DNA of 64,000 nt from Rufibacter glacialis (GTDB taxonomy: Bacteria; Bacteroidota; Bacteroidia; Cytophagales; Hymenobacteraceae): positions 248,001 through 312,000 of the forward strand of contig NZ_VKKZ01000024.1 in the NCBI RefSeq assembly GCF_008271745.1, given 5' to 3'. The notes under the pieces are model-generated. The model was not told the origin of the DNA. It saw only the letters and a list, made by a program, of their open reading frames with translations, and made no database searches. Shown piece by piece: positions 43,801 to 51,627 of this stretch. Numbering within the stretch: the first letter of the stretch is position 1; every line of letters starts with the position of its first letter. Made by a program: the position numbers and the translations under genes.

Positions 43801-45965
43801 CCATGAAATCACCGCTGTTCGTGTTCAAGAAAGGGCTTATTCATGGGAACAAGGCCGGCATGGAAGTCGCCTCGGCTGACAAGAAGAAGCCCGCCCTTAC
43901 CACCTATGATATTTACCTGGACTTCCGCCTGGATGAAGGTTACGCCGAATACGGGGCTGAAACCAAGGGAAGCGCCACTACTGAATTTCCCTTCGCCCAA
44001 TATAAGTCTTCTCTGGCTGCCGGTAAATGGGACTTCAAAACCAAGAAGCTGATGCTGTCCAACGGTAACACAGAGGGGTCTGACTCTTACTTCTACTCCA
44101 TGAAACCAGGCGATGACTCCATCAGCTTCAAAGCCAAGAGTGCCGTGTATGATTTCACCAACTATACCTTGGTGGCGTCTGGCGTACCGTATATCCCGGT
44201 AGGGGACAGTTATGTTATCCCGGACAGCAACCGGGTGCAGTTCCTGAAAGATGCCGAGCTGAAGACTTTCCAGAGAGCCAGCCTGGCCATGGACTCAGTG
44301 CAGAAGTTCCACCAGATGTCTAAGGGGGAGATCCACATAGACAACCGCTTCGGCCTCACGGGCAACGCCATCTACACGTTCACCAACACCAGCGGCGACG
44401 CGTACAAGATCAAGTTTGACAAGTTTGCCTGGCAAAAGGCAGATGGCAAGAAAGACGAAGGCAAAGGAGGCGCTTTCTTCCTGGCCCAGGGAACGGTGCA
44501 GGAGAAAGATACTTTGTTCATCATCCCAAAGGTGCGCTACCACGGCAACGTGACCCTGGCGTCTAACCAGAAGACCCTGGATTTTGACGGGTACGCTAAG
44601 ATGCTCTTCAGCGGCACCGAGAACTCTGACTGGTTTCCTTACAAACGTAGCAACGTAGACCCGGAAGATGTGCGACTGGAAATCAAGAACCCGGCCCTGG
44701 CCGATGGTACTCCTTTGAAAACCGGTCTCCATATCAACACCACCTCTGGCAAGATCTACAACACGTTTGTCTCCAAGAAACAGTTTGAAGATGACCTGGA
44801 CGTGTTTGAGGTACAGGGGCAGCTTTCGTTTAACAAAGAAGACAAGCAATACAAACTAGGCGATGAAGGCCGGGCCTACGGGAACTCCTACACTGGCAAT
44901 GTGCTCCAGTACAGTGACGTAACCAAAGAAGCCAGGTACGAGGGCCAGTTCAACCTCATCAAGCCCGTGAGAGGCTTCAAGATGACTACCGTGGGCAGCG
45001 GAACCGGCCGCACAGACAGCAGCCGGTATGAGCTGGATACCTTTATGGCCTTTGACTTTGATGCGCCTGGCCAGGCCATAGAAAGCATGGGGCAGAAAGT
45101 AGCCAAAGATGTGGCCGGCATGCCCGAAGGTGTGGACTTGAACAACCCCACGCTGCCCTACAAGCTAGCCGCCTTTGTAGGCGACAATGGCGTGGCAGAC
45201 TTCAAGACGGTCACAGCCAAGGGTTACGTGCCGTTCTCCAAGATATCGCCTAAGCTCATTCATACGCTGGTCTTGAACCAGGTAAACCTGAAGTGGTCAC
45301 CTAAGAACAATGCCTGGTACAGTGTAGGACCCATCAGTATTGCCGGTATTGACAAAGTAGACGTAAATGCCAAAATCAATGGTCATATGGAAATCAAAGC
45401 GGGTGCCGCCGGCGATGTGGTCTCTATGTACCTGGAGGTGAACCCGTATTCCTGGTATTACTTCAGCTTCAATGAAGGCGGCCTGGGCATGGCTTCCTCT
45501 GATCCGCAGTTCAATGCCGCCGTGGCCTCCAAGTCAAAAGGCCGGGGCATGGCTGGTGGTTCCTACACTTTCTATCCGGTGGAAGACATTGACAAGATGG
45601 AGTTCGTGAACTACTTCCGGAAAACGTACCTGGGCAAAGAGGCGTTGAAAGCGGCGCCACAACCAACCTACAACACCTTTGACACCGCCCCAGAGGAAGA
45701 TGCCGGCAAAAAGGGCAAGAAGAAAAAGAAAGCCGACGAAGTGGACACCGGGTTCGCACCTGCCGACTTTGACACGCCGGTAGCGCCGCCGCAGGATTCC
45801 AAAGGGAAAGACAAAAAGAAGAAGAAGGAAGAAGCGCCGGACGTGGTGCCGGCGGGCTTTGAAACCCCGGTAACTGAGCAGGAAGATGCTTCGGGCAAAA
45901 AGAAGAAAGACAAGAAGAAGAAAGGCGAAGTACCCCCACCAGACATTGACCCGGCCGGAAACTAA
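40854..45965 (+). CDS. Giant secreted beta-rich protein with Lys-rich repeat tail, function unknown
   Basis: A 1703-residue exported protein of no family I recognise. Order: signal peptide (MKHFYLFLIFLLCAVSGQAQ); helical domain about 25-160; Pro/Ala/Lys-rich linker about 165-265 with EEEDPWAAWETPKKV; a very long all-beta region about 270-1590 of short strands and turns, many of the type 'GKVKSTDFSFRGKEFLFDYD' and 'VASGVPYIPVGDSYVIPDSN', recalling OstA/LptA-like stacked beta folds; and a tail about 1607-1703 made of three 30-residue repeats (FDT(A/P)... then KKKKK... then GF). It lacks the usual type IX C-terminal domain. Translationally close to prmA (14 bp). Surface or envelope structural role is inference. 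Confidence 0.85.
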   Translation: MKHFYLFLIFLLCAVSGQAQNYKLAADDPEQFVLDLRAMMAGTKNQTAVQTGSGFENAWSSGKLSNSQKAKVMDLGQQMLKKKLKARPHFEHFLGALGSSVNLHQYTGANLDQLLKVMEQTLQKQDLKVYERFLTNTHQFLATKTLFKGPSNGVQAVNGVFSFDYREGTPEPAAEAGWGTDPAPAPATASPKTVAAPAAKATAPAPKPAPKKVVKQEEEDPWAAWETPKKVTKPKPAAAKTTKSAAGAKTAAKKETPAPAKAEPASVVEKEYFAAPLPVLAGPVVVLEKTDLLLTSAFDSVTIKEANGAVSLANGMYVGKGGKLVWNQLGGDATAEFKGLAFEVAKPTFKAEDVTLTYPAVLENSIRGNLEYRLTRPKANGDNGYPRFISHTNNAKIKSFGSDIKYLGGLSLSGATLMSAALDGSPSTIWVSDKGDAKFRASSRNYTINDSLITAPEAGVALFQGKDSITHPGVKFKYNKQGKRLVLINQEGHYKLTPYYHSYHQVELTTDMAAWNITEPKIDFSILTAKNEVPVQVNSKEYFTLTRFQQIKTISNFHPLYATVGYALKRGSKNFTLDEMAEDTKIKKEVLHNALTTLSQSNYLDYDSKSGNVHLRDKAYHYVDASRDKKDYDYINLNALSPAGRNATLDLATGDLVLHGVKAFAFHTDSTVIAEPDSQTVRIQKNRNILFNGKVKSTDFSFRGKEFLFDYDGFFIDLAKIDSTVLTTRTKGKDGKEKETPFTLVNRGGKGQAKLYLNRPDNKSGRKKSLGYPALDAISGATVYFNKPEILGGVYDTTVYFNIPPFKIDSMASTKHNVIGFAGTFNSGGIFPPFETKLAVQPDGALGFSYPVPKAGFAVYGGKGRFTDTLTLDTKGLRGRGVLSYQTATMHSPAFVFFLDSAITEVGKKGSFKEGTMAQGSYPSGSFKSFKMNWHPYQDTLLVHTVGKELMSIFNDRFTYKGSLGFTPSSLFGNGVVENKEVAMKSPLFVFKKGLIHGNKAGMEVASADKKKPALTTYDIYLDFRLDEGYAEYGAETKGSATTEFPFAQYKSSLAAGKWDFKTKKLMLSNGNTEGSDSYFYSMKPGDDSISFKAKSAVYDFTNYTLVASGVPYIPVGDSYVIPDSNRVQFLKDAELKTFQRASLAMDSVQKFHQMSKGEIHIDNRFGLTGNAIYTFTNTSGDAYKIKFDKFAWQKADGKKDEGKGGAFFLAQGTVQEKDTLFIIPKVRYHGNVTLASNQKTLDFDGYAKMLFSGTENSDWFPYKRSNVDPEDVRLEIKNPALADGTPLKTGLHINTTSGKIYNTFVSKKQFEDDLDVFEVQGQLSFNKEDKQYKLGDEGRAYGNSYTGNVLQYSDVTKEARYEGQFNLIKPVRGFKMTTVGSGTGRTDSSRYELDTFMAFDFDAPGQAIESMGQKVAKDVAGMPEGVDLNNPTLPYKLAAFVGDNGVADFKTVTAKGYVPFSKISPKLIHTLVLNQVNLKWSPKNNAWYSVGPISIAGIDKVDVNAKINGHMEIKAGAAGDVVSMYLEVNPYSWYYFSFNEGGLGMASSDPQFNAAVASKSKGRGMAGGSYTFYPVEDIDKMEFVNYFRKTYLGKEALKAAPQPTYNTFDTAPEEDAGKKGKKKKKADEVDTGFAPADFDTPVAPPQDSKGKDKKKKKEEAPDVVPAGFETPVTEQEDASGKKKKDKKKKGEVPPPDIDPAGN

Positions 45966-46008
45966 GCTAACTGGTTAAGGATCCCTGGCAGAGAAGGTTA
46001 CTCAGCAG

Positions 46009-46056
46009 CATCCCGTTTTAGGGCAGGTTTTCAGAAATCTGCCTTAAAACGGGATG
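46009..46056 (+). terminator. Terminator-like hairpin with family A core
   Basis: CATCCCGTTTTAGGGCAG pairs with CTGCCTTAAAACGGGATG; the core is a family A palindrome extended by a GC clamp. It follows the giant gene by 43 bp. Confidence 0.75.
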
Positions 46057-46174
46057 TTCCATTTAAGGGAGTCTAATTGGCCTTTGCTAGGGCTTTTCCT
46101 ATATTTGAAGGAAGATAAGGGCGGAAGGGCAAGGGTTTTTTCCGTAGTAGAGAACTAAACAACACCAAAAGCGC

Positions 46175-46819
46175 ATGGAGGTAGTCATTATTGGCGGGAT
46201 CATTTTGTTGGCGTATCTGATTGGGTCTATACCTACGGCAGTGTGGGTGGGCAAAAGTTACTACGGCATTGACGTGCGCCAGCACGGCAGCGGAAACGCC
46301 GGGGCCACCAACACGTTCAGGGTGCTGGGCAAAAAACCGGGTTCCATTGTCATGGCCGTGGATATCTTCAAAGGCTGGGCCGCCACCTCGCTGGCACACC
46401 TGTTGGTGCTCTGGAACGTGATTGAGCCCGACCAGTTGATTATGTTCAAGCTGATTCTGGGCGTGGTGGCCGTGTTGGGGCATATATTCCCGGTGTACGT
46501 GGGCTTCAAAGGAGGCAAAGGCGTGGCTACGCTCATGGGCATGGTGCTGGCCGTGCACTTACAGGTGGCGCTGCTCTGCCTGGGTATTTTTATTGTGGTG
46601 TTGTTGCTCACCAAATACGTGTCTCTGAGTTCTATGCTGGCGGCTATCGCTTTTCCGTTGCTGTTGCTGCTGCCCATGTTCAAGCCTGATACTCCGCTGC
46701 TGCTGATCTTCGGGATTTTTATAGCCATCATGGTGGTGCTCACGCACAAGAAGAACATTACCCGGCTCTTGCAGGGCGTAGAAAGCAAAGCCAACATCAA
46801 TCCCTTCAACAGTAAATAA
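46175..46819 (+). CDS. plsY: Glycerol-3-phosphate acyltransferase PlsY
   Basis: PlsY transfers the acyl group from acyl-phosphate to glycerol-3-phosphate, the first step of phospholipid synthesis. The 214 residues carry five or so membrane helices and the three family motifs in order: GSIPTAVWVGKSYYGIDVRQ with HGSGNAGATN near residue 36, FKGGKGVATLMG near 110, and the C-terminal THKKNITRLLQGVE. It stands alone behind the giant gene's terminator and before the M20 peptidase. Confidence 0.95.
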   Translation: MEVVIIGGIILLAYLIGSIPTAVWVGKSYYGIDVRQHGSGNAGATNTFRVLGKKPGSIVMAVDIFKGWAATSLAHLLVLWNVIEPDQLIMFKLILGVVAVLGHIFPVYVGFKGGKGVATLMGMVLAVHLQVALLCLGIFIVVLLLTKYVSLSSMLAAIAFPLLLLLPMFKPDTPLLLIFGIFIAIMVVLTHKKNITRLLQGVESKANINPFNSK

Positions 46820-46978
46820 GCCTTGGGGCAGCAACCTGATAAGCGCCTGTTTTCCTGGAAAGAGGTGAAAAACAGCCGCATCAGTTTTTCGCGACAGAAG
46901 GCTAGCCCTGAACTCATACATTCACCCTGGGAGCACCTTCTGTAAAAGAGAAGGGGCTTTCACCTTTAATATCCTACT

Positions 46979-48349
46979 ATGAAAGCCTATATTGATCAGA
47001 ACAAAGACCGGTTTCTGGCAGAGTTGCTGGAGTTGCTGCGCATACCGTCTGTAAGCGCCGATGCCTCTTTCAAAGGAGACGTGGTACGCGCGGCGGAATA
47101 CCTGAGAGAGAAACTGGCCGCCGCCGGCGCCGACAACGCCCAACTGTTCCAGACGGCCGGGAACCCTATTGTGTACGCCGATAAGATCATTGACCCGTCC
47201 CTGCCTACCGTGCTGGTGTACGGCCATTATGACGTGCAGCCCGCAGACCCTTATGAACTCTGGAATTCGCCACCTTTTGAGCCCGTGATCAAAGACGAGA
47301 AGATCTACGCCCGCGGCGCCTGCGATGACAAAGGCCAGACCTACATGCACGTGAAAGCCTTTGAAACCATGATGCAGCAGCAAACCCTGCCCTGCAACGT
47401 GAAGTTCATGATTGAGGGCGAAGAAGAGGTGGGCTCCGTGAACCTGGCCACCTTTGTGAAGGAGAACAAAGCCCGCCTCAAAGCTGATATCATCGTGATC
47501 TCTGATACCGGCATGCTGGCCAATGACGTGCCTTCGGTGACCACTGGCTTGCGCGGCCTCAGCTACCATGAAGTAGAGGTAACCGGCCCTAACCGCGACC
47601 TGCACTCGGGCTTGTACGGAGGCGCAGTGGCCAACCCCATCAACATCCTGTGCAAGATGATTGCCTCTTTGCACGATGAGAACAACCACATCACCATTCC
47701 CGGGTTCTATGACAAGGTAGAGGAGCTGAGCGCTGAAGAACGGGCCGAGATGGCACGCGCACCTTTCAGCCTTGATGCTTATAAAAAAGCCCTGGACTTG
47801 TCAGACGTGCACGGTGAGGAAGGCTACAGCACCATGGAGCGCAACTCCATCAGACCTACCCTAGACGTGAACGGCATCTGGGGCGGCTACACCGGCGAAG
47901 GCGCCAAAACCGTGATTGCCTCCAAGGCTTTTGCCAAAATCTCTATGCGCCTGGTACCGCACCAAACCTCAGAGGAAATAAGCGAGCTGTTCCAGAAGCA
48001 CTTTGAATCTATTGCGCCGCCCAGTGTGAAGGTGGTGGTGAAACCGCACCACGGCGGCGAACCGGTAGTGACGCCTACCACTTCAGCGGGGTATCAGGCG
48101 GCGGCCAGAGCCATGGAAGATACCTTTGGCAAGAAGCCGGTGCCGGTGCGCAGCGGCGGCAGTATTCCTATTGTGGCCATGTTCAAATCTGAGCTGGAAA
48201 CCGACACCGTACTCATGGGCTTCGGGCTGGATTCAGACGCCATCCACTCGCCTAATGAGCACTTTGGGGTTTTCAACTTCATGAAAGGCATAGAAACCAT
48301 TCCGTTGTTCTACCAGCATTTTGCCGCCTTGCACGCGCAGAACGCGTAA
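46979..48349 (+). CDS. M20-family dipeptidase
   Basis: A 456-residue cytoplasmic zinc peptidase (carnosinase/CNDP-like M20 group). Metal and catalytic residues are visible: VYGHYDVQPAD (His, Asp), RGACDDKGQTYMH (bridging Asp), MIEGEEEVGSVNL (catalytic Glu and ligand Glu), VISDTGM (Asp) and SPNEHFGVFN (His near the end). The dimerisation lid domain is residues about 200-310 (GLSYHEVEVTGPNRDLHSG). Cuts dipeptides; the exact substrate is not deducible. A bidirectional terminator follows. Confidence 0.93.
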   Translation: MKAYIDQNKDRFLAELLELLRIPSVSADASFKGDVVRAAEYLREKLAAAGADNAQLFQTAGNPIVYADKIIDPSLPTVLVYGHYDVQPADPYELWNSPPFEPVIKDEKIYARGACDDKGQTYMHVKAFETMMQQQTLPCNVKFMIEGEEEVGSVNLATFVKENKARLKADIIVISDTGMLANDVPSVTTGLRGLSYHEVEVTGPNRDLHSGLYGGAVANPINILCKMIASLHDENNHITIPGFYDKVEELSAEERAEMARAPFSLDAYKKALDLSDVHGEEGYSTMERNSIRPTLDVNGIWGGYTGEGAKTVIASKAFAKISMRLVPHQTSEEISELFQKHFESIAPPSVKVVVKPHHGGEPVVTPTTSAGYQAAARAMEDTFGKKPVPVRSGGSIPIVAMFKSELETDTVLMGFGLDSDAIHSPNEHFGVFNFMKGIETIPLFYQHFAALHAQNA

Positions 48350-48384
48350 GGCTTATAGGGCGTTTAGTCCAAAACAAGTCTAAA

Positions 48385-48420
48385 ACAGAAAACCCCGCAA
48401 GCAGTAGCGGGGTTTTCTGT
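48385..48420. terminator. Bidirectional terminator
   Basis: ACAGAAAACCCCGC pairs perfectly with GCGGGGTTTTCTGT around an 8-nt loop, between the M20 peptidase gene and the convergent beta-barrel gene. A reduced family A copy (48359-48388) adjoins it. Confidence 0.9.
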
Positions 48421-48445
48421 TTTAATGGTAAGCTGTCAAAAGTAG

Positions 48446-49108
48446 TTAGCGGCTGATGGGGAAGCCAACGGAAAGCTGGAACAAGGAGTGGCGGGCATCT
48501 TTGAAATCGCCCTGCACTGAATTGGCGCTGGCATCTTCGCCCAGGTCTGTAAAAGCTCCGTTGTAACGCAAGCCCAGGCTAATGCCGCTTTGGGTAGCAA
48601 ACCCTAAGCCGGCCGCGTAGCCAATCTCAAAGTCTGAGTAGCCTTCTTTGCTTTTCTCACTCACCGTGCGATCCACCAGCGTGCCCTTGCTGTCATATTG
48701 CTTTGTCTTATCATTCACACTCATTAGGTAAGAGACCTGTGGGCCGGCCTCAAAGAAGAAGCTTCCGGCTTTAACCTTGGCAAGTACAGGTACGTCAATA
48801 TAATTGAAGTTAGCAGTGCCTTCATACCGATATTGACCCTGTAGCAGCGTGTTCTCTACTTTGTCATCATACTTGAACCCTTTGTTGGAGTAAAGGACTT
48901 CCGGCTGGATGGAGAAGAAATCGCCCACGATGGGTGCGTTGAAATATACCCCGGCATTGAAGCCAAGTTTGTTGTTGAACCGTGATTCATCCTTCAGGTC
49001 TCCGGAAAGGTTGGAATAGTTAAGCCCGCCTTTGATCCCGAACGTAGATTGTGCCTGCGCGGCGTAGGAGGCCACTACGGCTACGAATAAGAAGACTAGT
49101 TTTTTCAT
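48446..49108 (-). CDS. Outer-membrane beta-barrel protein (porin family), array member 1
   Basis: A 220-residue exported barrel protein: signal peptide MKKLVFLFVAVVASYAAQAQ, then STFGIKGGLNYSNLSGDLKD, FSIQPEVLYSNKGFKYDD, FNYIDVPVLAKVKAGSFFFE, GPQVSYLMSVNDKTKQY, FEIGYAAGLGFATQSGISLG and the last strand HSLFQLSVGFPISR. The GxKxGxNYS start and the IDVPVLAK block mark the PorT/OmpA-like barrel group of Bacteroidota. It is one of four related genes side by side (48446-51410), all leftward. Function unknown. Confidence 0.88.
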   Translation of the reverse strand: MKKLVFLFVAVVASYAAQAQSTFGIKGGLNYSNLSGDLKDESRFNNKLGFNAGVYFNAPIVGDFFSIQPEVLYSNKGFKYDDKVENTLLQGQYRYEGTANFNYIDVPVLAKVKAGSFFFEAGPQVSYLMSVNDKTKQYDSKGTLVDRTVSEKSKEGYSDFEIGYAAGLGFATQSGISLGLRYNGAFTDLGEDASANSVQGDFKDARHSLFQLSVGFPISR

Positions 49109-49241
49109 GGTTTTAAAAATTTGAGTTTAGTTCCCTTGTCTGAAAGTATTTTATCAAACACTGTGCCTAAACCTGGCAAAAGCGGGTGCGCTGAAACGGT
49201 TTACCGGCTGTTTTTAAGTAAAGGGCTGAAAATGAGGGCAA

Positions 49242-49283
49242 AAAAATAGGAGGAACCAACACCAGCTGGCTCCTCCTATTTTT
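49242..49283 (-). terminator. Terminator of array member 2
   Basis: AAAAATAGGAGGA-CCA pairs with TGG-TCCTCCTATTTTT, 19 bp beyond the stop of the gene at 49303. Confidence 0.85.
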
Positions 49284-49302
49284 CTAGGGATGCATGACGC
49301 GA

Positions 49303-49956
49303 TTAACGACCTCCAAACACGTACCCTAACGTCAGTTGGAAGGCAGAATGACGGGCATTGCCCAGCTCATCATGGTCATCTTTGGCCAGGGCGTTAATGC
49401 CACCCGTGTAGCGCAGGCCTAAACTCAAGCCAGCCTCCGTCTGATACCCTAAACCTGCGGCATATCCAATCTCCAGTTCAGACAGATCGTCTTTGTCAAT
49501 TCTTCTGGAATTATCAAAGTCATTGTTGCCAATCTTGGTTTCTGTTTTGTCTTTGATACCTAACAGGTAAGACACCTGCGGACCACCTTCAAAGAACAGG
49601 CCACCAGCATTGATTCTCAACAGCACGGGCAAATCCAGGTAGTTATAGTTCATATCGCCTTTGCTCTTGTAGGTGATATTATCTATGGTGTACTCCTCGT
49701 CACGGTACTGGTACCCGCGTTGCGAGAAGAGTAATTCTGGCTGAATAGATAAGAAACCATCACCGGTCAGGTCGAAGTTAGCCGTTAAACCACCTACAAA
49801 GCCTAGTTTGTTCTCGTAGATATCCTCGTTGGCCAGTTCTTTCCCTGAAATGTTAGAGTAATTTGCTCCGGCTTTGATCCCGATACGTGGACCATTCTGT
49901 GCCTGTGCAACGCTGAAAGTAAGCGCGGCTGCTACAAATAATACAATCTTTTTCAT
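49303..49956 (-). CDS. Outer-membrane beta-barrel protein, array member 2
   Basis: A 217-residue barrel from the ATG at 49956 (MKKIVLFVAAALTFSVAQAQ); 11 more residues of the frame precede the signal and are excluded. It follows the same plan as its neighbours: RIGIKAGANYSNISGKELAN, LSIQPELLFSQRGYQYRDEE, MNYNYLDLPVLLRINAGGLF, GPQVSYLLGIKDKTETK, LEIGYAAGLGYQTEAGLSLG and a final strand HSAFQLTLGYVFGGR. Acidic loops vary most between paralogues. It has its own terminator. Confidence 0.88.
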   Translation of the reverse strand: MKKIVLFVAAALTFSVAQAQNGPRIGIKAGANYSNISGKELANEDIYENKLGFVGGLTANFDLTGDGFLSIQPELLFSQRGYQYRDEEYTIDNITYKSKGDMNYNYLDLPVLLRINAGGLFFEGGPQVSYLLGIKDKTETKIGNNDFDNSRRIDKDDLSELEIGYAAGLGYQTEAGLSLGLRYTGGINALAKDDHDELGNARHSAFQLTLGYVFGGR

Positions 49957-50292
49957 AGTGGTACTTAGGTAAAAGTAAGAGGATGCCACAGTAGCGATCC
50001 CTGTTAAAACCCTCCATTATACGGCCCTGCAAGAAAATGTTGGCTTTTTATCGCCCGAACTTTAAGTTTAAGAAAAATAATCGGGTTTTTATCAACTTAG
50101 CAAAAGCCAAGTGCTGCCTTTGAGGCTTTGTTAGTCAACGCCTTAGGGAAAAAGATGGATGGGTGAAGGAACCAGGGCATGCCAACAAAAAAACTCAGGC
50201 ATTCTTTTTGTCTGAAAAACTACCAAAAGCAGCGTCTCCCACCAACCAGCCGCCCAAAATTGGACATCATGGAGTACCTGAGAAGGCCGGGC
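49957..50292. other. Gap inside the beta-barrel array
   Basis: About 340 bp, AT-rich near 50040-50110, with promoter space for array member 2 and no supported gene. Confidence 0.35.
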
Positions 50293-50330
50293 ATAAAAAA
50301 AGGGGCCTGCCAGCAGACCCCTTTTTTTAT
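50293..50330 (-). terminator. Terminator of the truncated beta-barrel gene
   Basis: ATAAAAAAAGGGG pairs with CCCCTTTTTTTAT around a 12-nt loop, 15 bp beyond the stop at 50346. The 3' end of the broken gene is thus intact. Confidence 0.85.
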
Positions 50331-50345
50331 GTTGTTGCAGTGGAC

Positions 50346-50705
50346 CTATCTGCCACCAAGCATAAAGCTTAAAGAAAGCTGGAAAACAGAATTATGCACT
50401 TTTCCTGCTTCAAAATTCTCACTGCCCTCTTTATAGATCTTGCTTATGCCCCCATTGTATCTCAAGCCTAACCCGAGGCCTTCTGTAAACTGATACCTTA
50501 GGCTAGCAGCATAACTGAAGTCAACTTTATTAGTATATTCTTTAATACTTACAGAAACGTGTTCCATCTTTCCATATGATTTCAGAAGGAAAGAAACCGT
50601 ATTGGCAAATTCAAAGAATAAACTGTCTACGGTAATGCGGGCTAAAACAGGTATTGCAATATATTTAATTTGACCTCTGAGGGTTGCATTACCACCGCCA
50701 AGCAA
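50346..50705 (-). pseudogene. 5'-truncated outer-membrane beta-barrel gene, array member 3
   Basis: The open frame encodes 119 residues and begins with a TTG only 6 bp after the stop of array member 4. It covers the second half of the paralogues: IKYIAIPVLARITVDSLFFE (matching IDVPVLAKVKAGSFFFE), LGLGLRYNGGISKIYKEG and a last strand SVFQLSLSFMLGGR. The signal peptide and the first 100 or so residues are missing, so it cannot be exported normally. Normally conserved GP before the fifth strand is AN here. It looks like a deletion product of tandem paralogues, possibly with read-through translation; it is less GC-rich than its neighbours. Confidence 0.8.
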
Positions 50706-50711
50706 AAGTGA

Positions 50712-51410
50712 TTACCTGGCCCCAAACCTGTAGCTCAACGAAAGTTGAAAGACAGAATTCTTCATTTTGCCGGAGGGTAAGCCCAAGCCTTCATCGTCGC
50801 TGTCTTGGTCAGACTCTTTGTAAAGGTCATTTAAGCCTCCTTGGTATCTAAGTGTTAAGCCTAAGCCACTGGGAAGTTCATAGCCGATGCCAGCCGCGTA
50901 CCCAAACTCAAAGCGTTTCATGTCCTCGGTAGTTTCTACGGTTTCATCCATGGAGAAATCCATGCCGTCGCTCGATAGCTTCATCTTCATGTCTGCTTCT
51001 GATTTAAGCAGGTAAGAGAACGTAGGACCGCCTTCGAAGAACAAGTTTCCGGCCTTTATGTGCGCCAGCACCGGTACCTCCAAGTACTGGTGAATCATTT
51101 TACCGTCTATTTCACCGCTAATAGTTTGCTCATCGCCAAATTCATCTTCCACTACTTCTGTGGCCCTGAATTCATACTTGGCGCCTTTTCTGGAATACAG
51201 CAGTTCTGGCCTAATAGAAACCATGTCAGATATACCAAAGTCTGCGAAGGCCCCCAAGTGGAAGTCTGGCTTATATTTAATGCCATTGTCTTTGTCGGCG
51301 GTAATGGTGCTGTAGTTAGCCCCGACTTTTACGCCAAAAGAAGGTCCAGTTTGTGCCTGTGCGAAGTAAGAAGCGAAAATCGCGAAGGTGAGAATTGCTA
51401 ATTTTTTCAT
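50712..51410 (-). CDS. Outer-membrane beta-barrel protein, array member 4
   Basis: A 232-residue barrel from the ATG at 51410 (MKKLAILTFAIFASYFAQAQ); 16 upstream residues of the frame are excluded. It has the array pattern: SFGVKVGANYSTITADKDNG, VSIRPELLYSRKGAKYEF, IHQYLEVPVLAHIKAGNLFF, GPTFSYLLKSEADMKM, FEFGYAAGIGYELPSGLGLT and SVFQLSLSYRFGAR. Longer acidic loops (VETTEDMK, DQDSDDEG) distinguish it. The truncated paralogue follows 6 bp after its stop. Confidence 0.88.
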   Translation of the reverse strand: MKKLAILTFAIFASYFAQAQTGPSFGVKVGANYSTITADKDNGIKYKPDFHLGAFADFGISDMVSIRPELLYSRKGAKYEFRATEVVEDEFGDEQTISGEIDGKMIHQYLEVPVLAHIKAGNLFFEGGPTFSYLLKSEADMKMKLSSDGMDFSMDETVETTEDMKRFEFGYAAGIGYELPSGLGLTLRYQGGLNDLYKESDQDSDDEGLGLPSGKMKNSVFQLSLSYRFGAR

Positions 51411-51627
51411 TAGGGTTAGGTTGAGGTAAAATGATTTATAGGAAGTAAAAGCAGGCATTTGTGCCGAGGCCTTCCCGGTGCCGCTTTCTATATTCCAGAC
51501 AGCGTTCTTCCTTTATACCCCTATTGTTCTAAATTTTATAAAAAAGCTATCTCAAAAGGCCAGTGCTCCAATCTTATAATAGAGGCGCTAGCTTTTCAAG
51601 GTAGCTTTTAAACCAAAGCAAAAACAA

